In this document: piece after piece, positions 24,304 to 30,838 of the stretch | Position numbering within the stretch: the stretch's first letter is position 1 | Layout of the letters: each line of letters opens with the position of its first letter | NCBI RefSeq assembly: GCF_017741815.1 | Contig: NZ_JAGHMF010000014.1 | Location: 1-64,000 of the forward strand | Direction: 5' to 3' | Source: Rhizobium sp. 16-488-2b | GTDB lineage: Bacteria > Pseudomonadota > Alphaproteobacteria > Rhizobiales > Rhizobiaceae | Length of the DNA: 64,000 bases | The notes under the pieces: generated by a model | Databases searched by the model: none | The model's input: only the letters and a program-made list of their open reading frames with translations | What the model was told of the DNA's origin: nothing | Made by a program: the position numbers and the translations under genes

Positions 24304-25754
24304 CTGAGCAGGTTATCCAGCCAGCGCTTGTCCAGATGGGCTTCGAGCTCAGCCGCAACGTCGTCAAGCGCCTGCTCGACGCCGGCGCGATAGTCGCGGC
24401 TTTGGCCTGTGAGGCCGAAGCTTGCAAGCAGCCGGGACCGGTAGCCGTCACTCGCAAACAGCCCGTGCAGATACGTCCCAACGATCCGGCCGTCGCTAGA
24501 GATCGCGCCATCAGGCTTGCCATCGACGATCGCGAAGGGTCGCACGCTGTCGGCGCCTTCGGTAATCCCGAGATGGATCTGGTAGCCCGAGAGTGCCTCG
24601 CCATTCTCGGCCGAAACCGCCACGCTGTTGCGCACCGTCTTCTCCGCGTCCATGACGGTCTCAACGTCGAGCAATGCGAGCCCTTCGATCTCGCGCACAC
24701 TCCCTTCGATGCCCAACGGATCACGCACCGTGCGCCCTAGCATCTGGTAGCCGCCGCAAATGCCGATAACCCGTCCGCCGCGCCTGATGTGCGCGGCAAG
24801 ATCCTTATCCCAGCCTTGAGCCCTGAAATCCGCGAGATCGGAAATGGTCGATTTCGACCCCGGAAGAATGATCAGCTGCGCATCGGCAGGCAACCGTTCG
24901 CCGGCGCGAACGAAGACGATTTCCACATCCGGCTCCGCCAACAGCGGATCGAGATCGTCGAAATTGGCGATCCGCGGCAACACGGGAACCGCGATCTTCA
25001 GCGCCCCGGCCTGTCCCCGCGCCAGCCGCTCCAGCGCCACCGAATCCTCGGCCGGTAGCCGCACGGCGGCCTTCAGCCACGGCACGACGCCGAAACAGGG
25101 CCAGCCGGTGAAACGCCCGACAGCAGCGATCCCATCGTCGAATAGCGACACGTCGCCACGAAACTTGTTGATGATATAGCCCGAGATCATCGCCCGATCC
25201 TCGTCAGACAGGATCGTGTGCGTCCCGACCAGCGAGGCGATCACACCGCCGCGATCGATATCGCCGACGAGAACCACACGTACGCCGGCGCGCGTCGCAA
25301 AGCCCATATTGGCGATATCGCCCGGCCGCAGGTTGATCTCGGCAGGCGAGCCCGCCCCCTCGACGATGACGAGATCGGCGCCGCGCGAGATCGTCTGAAA
25401 GCTCTCGGTGACGTAATCGAGCAATTGCGGCTTGAGACGCTGGTAGTCGCGGCCCTTGGCCTGCCCCCAGACCTTGCCCTGCACGATGATCTGGCTGCCG
25501 ACATCCGATTGCGGCTTCAAGAGCACCGGGTTCATGTGCACGGAGGATGGCACGCGCGCGGCCATCGACTGCAGCCACTGCGCCCGCCCGATCTCGCCGC
25601 CATCATCGGCGACGGCGGCATTGTTCGACATGTTCTGCGGCTTGAACGGGCGCACCGAGATGCCGCGATTGGCAGCCAACCGGCACAGGCCGGCGACGAG
25701 CACCGTCTTGCCGACATCCGAGCCGGTCCCTTGCAGCATGATGGCTTTGGTCAT
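24300..25754 (-). CDS. cobQ: Cobyric acid synthase
   Basis: This 484-residue amidotransferase has an N-terminal dethiobiotin-synthetase-like ATPase (LQGTGSDVGKTVLVAGL, residues 8-24), the block VRPFKPQNMSNNAAVADDGG and a C-terminal glutaminase domain with the nucleophile in IGICGGYQMLGR and the catalytic His in GTYLHGLFAS. It amidates carboxyls b, d, e and g of adenosylcobyrinic acid diamide, downstream of CobB, CobN and CobO. It stands apart from the other cob genes, converging on the CLC gene with a 4-bp overlap. Confidence 0.94.
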   Translation of the reverse strand: MTKAIMLQGTGSDVGKTVLVAGLCRLAANRGISVRPFKPQNMSNNAAVADDGGEIGRAQWLQSMAARVPSSVHMNPVLLKPQSDVGSQIIVQGKVWGQAKGRDYQRLKPQLLDYVTESFQTISRGADLVIVEGAGSPAEINLRPGDIANMGFATRAGVRVVLVGDIDRGGVIASLVGTHTILSDEDRAMISGYIINKFRGDVSLFDDGIAAVGRFTGWPCFGVVPWLKAAVRLPAEDSVALERLARGQAGALKIAVPVLPRIANFDDLDPLLAEPDVEIVFVRAGERLPADAQLIILPGSKSTISDLADFRAQGWDKDLAAHIRRGGRVIGICGGYQMLGRTVRDPLGIEGSVREIEGLALLDVETVMDAEKTVRNSVAVSAENGEALSGYQIHLGITEGADSVRPFAIVDGKPDGAISSDGRIVGTYLHGLFASDGYRSRLLASFGLTGQSRDYRAGVEQALDDVAAELEAHLDKRWLDNLLS

Positions 25755-25848
25755 TTGGCGCGGCGCTCCTCGAAACTGAAGACGGCGTACAACGGCGTTT
25801 CAGCCCCGGTCAATCGCAACGGCTCGATCGCAACCGTTCTAAATGCGA

Positions 25849-25878
25849 AAGCCGCGCAGACCCGAGGTCGCGCGGCTT
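25849..25878 (-). terminator. Strong hairpin in the long cobQ upstream region
   Basis: AAGCCGCGC-GACC pairs with GGTC-GCGCGGCTT around a 3-nt loop with one bulged A. On the minus strand TTTCGCATTT follows, a poor U-tract. No minus-strand gene lies upstream, so it would end or fold a leader or small RNA starting near 26000. The rest of 25755-26193 (about 440 bp) holds no convincing gene; a 51-codon GTG frame overlapping the hairpin has no ribosome site. Confidence 0.45.
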
Positions 25879-26193
25879 GCCGAAATACGCTGGCGCTTTG
25901 CCCATACACGGCGAAGCTCACGTTCCCCGGGACGCAGTACCTGATCCGGAGAAGCAGCGGTTGTCCCCCGCCACGCAGCTATTCTTAGCGCCACATTGTT
26001 ACCGGATGGTTAGTGAGCACTTAACCAAATATGAATTCGCGCCCTTTTGACGATTTTGTTTCGGCAACGATATGAGCGGGTTGAGACAGGCTGCCGCACA
26101 GGCGACAGGTTTCCGCAAGCAAGCACGTTGCATATAAGTCGCCAAAGACGACTCGCCGCTTCCAGCGACGAACGAATACAGACGACATGGAGA

Positions 26194-26547
26194 ATGACGA
26201 TGACCTCAGCCCCGTTTCCCGATTCCGAGACGATCGCCGCCAAGTTTTCCGCGCTGGGCGAACAGGACAAGTCCTATCTCGGGCTGATCATGGAAAACCC
26301 GGTGCAGGACGACAGCCTGCTAGATGGCATCCATCGTCACCTGGACAATGCGTCGCGCGCACCGTTCCTGAACACGCTGAAACTCGAGGCATTCGGAAAA
26401 TGGGTTGGAGACGCAGCGCCGCCGCGTCTCCAGATTCGCTTGATGGAAGCTTCCAAGTCCAGTCAACATCCCGCCTATGCCGCCTTCCGCAAGGGCCTGA
26501 CGGCATCGGGTGGGCTGGAAAAAGCCTATCCGCAGGCGAAAATCTGA
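26194..26547 (+). CDS. Small conserved-looking protein of unknown function
   Basis: This is an acidic, mostly helical protein of 117 residues. It starts at the ATG at 26194 or 26200, just after a GGAG in the preceding bases. It reads FPDSETIAAKFSALGEQDKS and ends SGGLEKAYPQAKI, with no signal peptide, membrane helix or motif that I recognise. Codon use is like its neighbours. It converges on the entericidin-like gene with a 6-bp gap. No function can be assigned. Confidence 0.6.
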   Translation: MTMTSAPFPDSETIAAKFSALGEQDKSYLGLIMENPVQDDSLLDGIHRHLDNASRAPFLNTLKLEAFGKWVGDAAPPRLQIRLMEASKSSQHPAYAAFRKGLTASGGLEKAYPQAKI

Positions 26548-26553
26548 GCCGGC

Positions 26554-26709
26554 TTACTTCTTGGCAGCGTGATTGACGCTACGACCGGCATCCTGCGTGG
26601 CGTTGACGGCGTTTGCCGTATCGCGACCGACGCCACGGATGGTGTTGGCGCAAGAGGCAAGAGTGAACAGAAGCATGACGGCAGCACCAATCTTTACCGT
26701 GGTGGTCAT
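26554..26709 (-). CDS. Entericidin EcnA/B-type small lipoprotein
   Basis: This is a 51-residue protein. MTTTVKIGAAVMLLFTLASC is a signal peptide with an LASC lipobox (cleavage before Cys20). It is followed by the entericidin pattern ANTIRGVGRDTANAVNATQD and a short basic tail ending NHAAKK. AAGGGA lies about 9 bp before the ATG. Entericidins are tiny outer-membrane-associated lipoproteins linked to envelope stress and, in E. coli, to programmed lysis. In alphaproteobacteria they are common and their role is unclear. Confidence 0.85.
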   Translation of the reverse strand: MTTTVKIGAAVMLLFTLASCANTIRGVGRDTANAVNATQDAGRSVNHAAKK

Positions 26710-26831
26710 AGTCGGAAATCCCTTGTTAAAAAACCGCTCTCCGCAGCCAGTCGCACGACTGCTGCGCGCTGATAACGCACTGAACCGAAAAAGGTTTCAG
26801 CCGGACTTCTCTTTTTTAAATGAGCGATATT

Positions 26832-26858
26832 AGCCGGGCACGAATACCCTGCCCGGCT
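26832..26858 (-). terminator. Hairpin downstream of the LysR gene
   Basis: AGCCGGGCA and TGCCCGGCT form a perfect 9-bp stem around a 9-nt loop, 6 bp beyond the LysR stop. The minus strand continues AATATCGCTCATTTAAAAAAG without an immediate U-tract, so termination may be weak. Confidence 0.55.
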
Positions 26859-26863
26859 GACCT

Positions 26864-27766
26864 TCAGGCGGCGATCGCCTTGGCTTTTTCGCTGAATGCC
26901 AGCCGGATGCTTTCAGCCACCGTCTTCATCGGCGCCGTCATCTGCGAGACGGTCAACAGGCGGATATCGAAGGAGCCGAGTTCGGGCAGTCCGTCCTGCG
27001 CGCCGAGGATTTCCATGTCCTCGCCGACGTAGGAGCGCGGCAGCGGCGCGATCGCGAGATCGGAGACCACAGCGGCGCGCTGCGCCATCGTATGGCCGCT
27101 CAGAAACGCCACGCGGAAATCCCGCTTCATCCGCTCAAGCTGCGCAAGCGCCTCAAGCCGCCAGATGCACCCCTCTTCCCAGATGGAGATCGGCAGGGGT
27201 TCGCGGCGATGCGCGGTGCCGCATTTGGCGCCGGCCCAAACCAGCCGCTCGCGATAGACGATCTCGCCATCGGTGGGCAGCGGACGCGTGGCGCAGTTGA
27301 TCAGCGCCAGATCGAGCCTCTGCTCCTCCATGCGCTTGCGAAGCCCCAGGCTCATGTCGATGGTCACATCAACCATGATGCCGGGAAAGTTCTCGGCGAA
27401 GTTCTTCAGGATGCCGGGCAGGATCCGCTCGCCGATATCCTCGGGCGCGCCCAGCCGCACGACGCCGCTCAACTCCGGCATGATGAAGCGCGACACGGCC
27501 TCATTAGAGAGAGCCAGCATGTTGCGTGCGTACGACAGCAGAACCTCGCCATGCTGAGTCAGCGACACCGAGCGCGCATCGCGCAGAAACAGCGTCGCGC
27601 CGAGCTGTTCTTCGAGTTTCTTGATCTGCATGGACACGGCCGACGGCGTCCGGAACACGGCTTCGGCGGCCGTTGAAAAATTGCCGGTCTCGGCGATGGC
27701 CACGAAGGTGCGCAGCACATCGTTGTCGAGGAGCGGAATGGGACGGCGAAGCGGAGCTGTCATCAT
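26864..27766 (-). CDS. LysR-family transcriptional regulator (LrhA-like)
   Basis: This 300-residue regulator starts at the ATG at 27766. An N-terminal winged HTH (LLDNDVLRTFVAIAETGNFS, then TPSAVSMQIKKLEEQLGATL) is followed by the substrate-binding-like effector domain. The LDNDVLRTFVAIAE opening resembles LrhA/HexA/PecT regulators. It diverges from two DUF1127-type genes. The 111-bp intergenic region carries an 8-bp inverted repeat, CTTTCAAT (27772-27779) and ATTGAAAG (27814-27821), a plausible operator. The effector is unknown. Confidence 0.88.
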   Translation of the reverse strand: MMTAPLRRPIPLLDNDVLRTFVAIAETGNFSTAAEAVFRTPSAVSMQIKKLEEQLGATLFLRDARSVSLTQHGEVLLSYARNMLALSNEAVSRFIMPELSGVVRLGAPEDIGERILPGILKNFAENFPGIMVDVTIDMSLGLRKRMEEQRLDLALINCATRPLPTDGEIVYRERLVWAGAKCGTAHRREPLPISIWEEGCIWRLEALAQLERMKRDFRVAFLSGHTMAQRAAVVSDLAIAPLPRSYVGEDMEILGAQDGLPELGSFDIRLLTVSQMTAPMKTVAESIRLAFSEKAKAIAA

Positions 27767-27877
27767 CTCATCTTTCAATTTTCTTGATACATAACACAAT
27801 ATCATTTTGTTTGATTGAAAGTCAACCAAGGTTCAATCTGGCTGGTATCGGATCACTTCGATGAAGGAGACAAACCG

Positions 27878-28132
27878 ATGACCACTCGAACCCTGATAGA
27901 GAGCCTGCGCGACTTCATCGCCCGCCGCCGCGTTCTGGCGATGCGACGGACCGCCATCGAACAGATCGCCCGCCAGCCCGGCCACCTTGCCGCCGACGTA
28001 AACGTGCCGCGCCGCCATGCGCCAGCGGGAATCACCGTCGTCATCATCAGCGCTATCGGCTGCCCGATCCACATGATCGGCCAATCATTCAAAATGATTG
28101 ATGATAGCCATAAACTCTATTCGTTTGATTGA
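27878..28132 (+). CDS. Small DUF1127-like protein, first of two
   Basis: This 84-residue protein has AAGGAGA 8 bp before its ATG. Its N-terminal half (LIESLRDFIARRRVLAMRRT, then AIEQIARQPGHLAADVNVPR) looks like an Arg-rich DUF1127 domain, a family of small stress and regulatory proteins in Rhizobiales. The C-terminal 35 residues are unlike the family and overlap promoter-like sequence of the next gene, so the natural end may have been altered by a frameshift. It diverges from the LysR gene. Confidence 0.65.
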   Translation: MTTRTLIESLRDFIARRRVLAMRRTAIEQIARQPGHLAADVNVPRRHAPAGITVVIISAIGCPIHMIGQSFKMIDDSHKLYSFD

Positions 28133-28210
28133 TGGGCCACAAAGGACCATATCAGTAACAACGAATTCACAACCGAGAGACGTCGGTCGATACGAGAAAG
28201 GACATTCGAC

Positions 28211-28411
28211 ATGACCACGATCACCTTCAGAGACAACAAGCTGGCCCATGTGGCGCATCATGACCACTCCCTGTCAGCCTATGCCCGCAAGGTTGCCCGC
28301 GCATGGCATCAGTGGCAAGCCGCACGCGAAATCGAAGCCATGCCGATCGACATGCGCAAGGATTTCGGCTGGCCGTCGGCGGATAATGTAGACGACCACA
28401 AGGCGATGTAA
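28211..28411 (+). CDS. Small DUF1127-like protein, second of two
   Basis: This 66-residue basic protein starts after GAAAGGACATTCGAC. Its core ARAWHQWQAAREIEAMPIDM followed by RKDFGWPSAD matches the DUF1127 pattern (Arg/Trp-rich helix, then D-x-R-K-D-x-G-W). Such proteins bind RNA or influence phosphate and carbon responses in Agrobacterium, as far as I recall. A GTTTGATTGA element upstream is shared with the first DUF1127 gene. A terminator follows 24 bp after the stop. Confidence 0.75.
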   Translation: MTTITFRDNKLAHVAHHDHSLSAYARKVARAWHQWQAAREIEAMPIDMRKDFGWPSADNVDDHKAM

Positions 28412-28435
28412 TGGATGCGACATACCTCCCCGCAT

Positions 28436-28478
28436 GAAAGCGGCGCCTGCTTCCCCGCAGCGCCGCTTTCGTCGTTTT
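28436..28478 (+). terminator. Terminator after the DUF1127 gene
   Basis: GAAAGCGGCGC and GCGCCGCTTTC form an 11-bp stem, followed by GTCGTTTT. Confidence 0.85.
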
Positions 28479-28564
28479 AGGCCCCTCGTGATTTAATCTT
28501 GAATATCAGGAACATGTATTTCCAAGGCGGCTTTTGGCGAACATTTGTTCTTGTCAAAAGCCAA

Positions 28565-28578
28565 TTGACCGACGTCAA
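28565..28578. promoter_or_regulatory. FNR/FixK-type palindrome upstream of the GlxA-type gene
   Basis: TTGACCGACGTCAA is a perfect TTGAC-N4-GTCAA palindrome, 127 bp before the regulator's start. No canonical -10 sequence sits at the expected distance, so it may be another CRP/FNR-family site or chance. Confidence 0.35.
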
Positions 28579-28704
28579 TTCAAGCAATGTCGCATTTTTG
28601 CTCTTTGCGGCCGCATTTTTCCATGAGAATGTCGCTTTCTGAATATCTAAGCGGCGCAATCCAAGCACCAATAGCGCATTGGCCCTCCATCATGGATTTC
28701 TCGC

Positions 28705-29724
28705 ATGAGCAAGATGTCGCATAAGAAACGCTCCATCGTCTTCTTCATGGTACCGCAGTTTACGATGCTGCCCTTTTCGGCCGCGATCGATACGTTGCGC
28801 ATCGCCAACCGCATGCTGGGCTACCAGGCCTATACCTGGCGCCTGACATCGGTGGATGGCGAAAAGGTCTATTCCTCCTGCGGCATCGGCGTCGAGGCCA
28901 ACACGTCGCTGGCGGACGAGCGCCGCAACCTCGGTGGCGAAAACCGCCCGAGCATGGTGCTGGTCTGTTCCGGCATCGACGTAGAGGAATTCAACAACAA
29001 GTCCGTCAATGCGTGGTTGCGCGAATCCTACAATCGCAGCGTCGCCGTCGGCAGTCTCTGTACGGGCGCGCATGTGCTTGCCCAGGCCGGTCTCCTGAAT
29101 GGCAAGCGCTGCGCGATACACTGGGAAAACCTGCCGGGCTTCTCCGAAGCCTTCCCGCAGGCGGAGGTCTATGCCGATCTCTACGAAGTGGACAGCAATC
29201 TCTACACCTGCGCCGGCGGCACCGCCTCGCTCGACATGATGCTCAATCTCATCGGCGAGGATTTCGGCGAGACGCTGGTCAACCGCGTCTGCGAGCAGCA
29301 TCTGACCGACCGCGTGCGCAGCCCGCACGACCGCCAGCGCTTGCCGCTGCGCGCCCGCCTCGGCGTTCAGAACGGCAAGGTTCTGTCGATCATCGAATTG
29401 ATGGAAGGCAATCTCGCCGAGCCGCTGTCGCTGCTGGAGATCGCCGACGGTGCCGGCCTGTCACGCCGCCAGATCGAGCGCCTGTTCCGCCAGGAAATGG
29501 GCCGCTCCCCTGCCCGCTACTATCTCGAAATCAGGCTCGACCGCGCCCGTCACCTGCTGGTGCAATCGTCGATGCCTGTTGTCGAAGTGGCCGTTGCCTG
29601 CGGCTTCGTCTCCGCCTCGCACTTCTCCAAGTGTTATCGCGAACTCTACCACCGCTCGCCGCAGCAGGAGCGCGCCGAGCGGAAGATGACGATGGCGACG
29701 GCCCGTCAGGCCATCGCTGCCTGA
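28705..29724 (+). CDS. GlxA-family AraC-type regulator with DJ-1/PfpI domain
   Basis: This 339-residue protein has an N-terminal DJ-1/PfpI-like domain (residues about 10-190) with the nucleophile-elbow segment AVGSLCTGAHVLAQAGLL, then two AraC HTH motifs (LSLLEIADGAGLSRRQIERL and MPVVEVAVACGFVSASHFSK). GlxA/GbdR-type regulators usually control catabolism of quaternary amines or amino acids such as glycine betaine, carnitine or arginine. No target operon adjoins it, so the ligand is open. A terminator follows the stop. Confidence 0.9.
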   Translation: MSKMSHKKRSIVFFMVPQFTMLPFSAAIDTLRIANRMLGYQAYTWRLTSVDGEKVYSSCGIGVEANTSLADERRNLGGENRPSMVLVCSGIDVEEFNNKSVNAWLRESYNRSVAVGSLCTGAHVLAQAGLLNGKRCAIHWENLPGFSEAFPQAEVYADLYEVDSNLYTCAGGTASLDMMLNLIGEDFGETLVNRVCEQHLTDRVRSPHDRQRLPLRARLGVQNGKVLSIIELMEGNLAEPLSLLEIADGAGLSRRQIERLFRQEMGRSPARYYLEIRLDRARHLLVQSSMPVVEVAVACGFVSASHFSKCYRELYHRSPQQERAERKMTMATARQAIAA

Positions 29725-29748
29725 CCGGAAAAGCAAAACCCAAGACGA

Positions 29749-29788
29749 AAAGAACCCGAAACGCTCCAGGCGCTTCGGGTTCTTGTTT
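29749..29788 (+). terminator. Terminator after the GlxA-type regulator
   Basis: AGAACCCGAA and TTCGGGTTCT form a 10-bp stem with a partly paired 13-nt loop, followed by TGTTT. It may also serve the convergent response regulator gene. Confidence 0.8.
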
Positions 29789-29812
29789 ACAGGCACCAGT
29801 GAAACCGTGGCG

Positions 29813-30643
29813 TCAGGCGCTCTTGCGCATCGGCTGCATCGATTGGATCTGCAGCAGCGTGTCGAGGTTCTGGTTGACGCGGCAATAGAACTCTTCGTCG
29901 ATGAACGGTCGCAGCATGAAGTCGTTGCCGCCAGCCTTGAGGAAGCGTGCCGAGAGCAAACGGTTGGACGACGAGGATACACCGATGATCCGCAACTGGT
30001 GCGAGCCGATACTGGAACGGATACGTCGCGTCAGCTCGAAGCCATCGATATCAGGCATGTTGTAGTCGGTGATCATCAGCCCGATATCGCGATTAGCCTT
30101 GAGAATCTCCAGCGCCTTGGCGCCGCTATCGGCCGTGCTCACACGGAAATTATAGCGCTTGAGGCGGCTCGACAGCAGCGCGCGTGCCGTGGCGCTGTCG
30201 TCGACGATCAGCACGTGATGGCGATGGTTGGTCAGGAAGCGGCAAATGGATTCGGCCAGGAGATCGACGGCGAAGACGTTGTCCTTGAGGATATAGTCGA
30301 CGATATCCTTGGCGAGCAACTTGTCGCGCATGCCTTCATGGAAGGTACCGGTGAAGACGATGGTCGGGATGCTGAGATCGACGAGATACTCAAGCGCCTC
30401 GCCGTTCTCGGCACCCGGCAGGTTGATGTTGGAAATGGCGAGCGTGATTTCCTGGGACGACTTGTCGTAGCACAGCTGGAGATCTTCGAAATTCCGGCAG
30501 ATCTCCACGTCGATGTTGAAGAGTTCCTTCAGACGCGTGCTGATCATCGACGTAAAGACGTTCGAATCCTCCGCCAGAACAATACGAACATCATTAAATG
30601 TGTCGCCGGAATACTGCATCCCGGAAATCCCCAAAAACGCCAT
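29813..30643 (-). CDS. Response regulator with two receiver domains, first one degenerate
   Basis: This 276-residue protein consists of two receivers and no output domain. Receiver 2 (residues about 143-262) is complete: acidic pair in LIVDDSATARALLSS, phospho-acceptor Asp193 in MITDYNMPDIDG. Receiver 1 (about 18-135) keeps the acidic pair (VLAEDSNVF) but has Asn72 where the aspartate should be (AISNINLPG). The layout is like PleD without its GGDEF domain. It probably acts through protein contacts. The start at 30643 has GGGG 7 bp upstream; ATGs further upstream lack signals. Confidence 0.85.
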   Translation of the reverse strand: MAFLGISGMQYSGDTFNDVRIVLAEDSNVFTSMISTRLKELFNIDVEICRNFEDLQLCYDKSSQEITLAISNINLPGAENGEALEYLVDLSIPTIVFTGTFHEGMRDKLLAKDIVDYILKDNVFAVDLLAESICRFLTNHRHHVLIVDDSATARALLSSRLKRYNFRVSTADSGAKALEILKANRDIGLMITDYNMPDIDGFELTRRIRSSIGSHQLRIIGVSSSSNRLLSARFLKAGGNDFMLRPFIDEEFYCRVNQNLDTLLQIQSMQPMRKSA

Positions 30644-30838
30644 GTCAAAACCCCAAAATGAAATCGGTCTCCCTGCTTCAAATCGGTACATGGGGCGGTT
30701 TGAATAAGTATTAAACGGCAAGCTTACTTGCGGCACAAACGACCGCAAGAACACGCCGCGGGGCCTTTCTTCGCAACATGATTAAAGGACTGTTCGCGCA
30801 GCGCTATTCTATCGCCTAGTGACGAGCAGGAGGACCGC

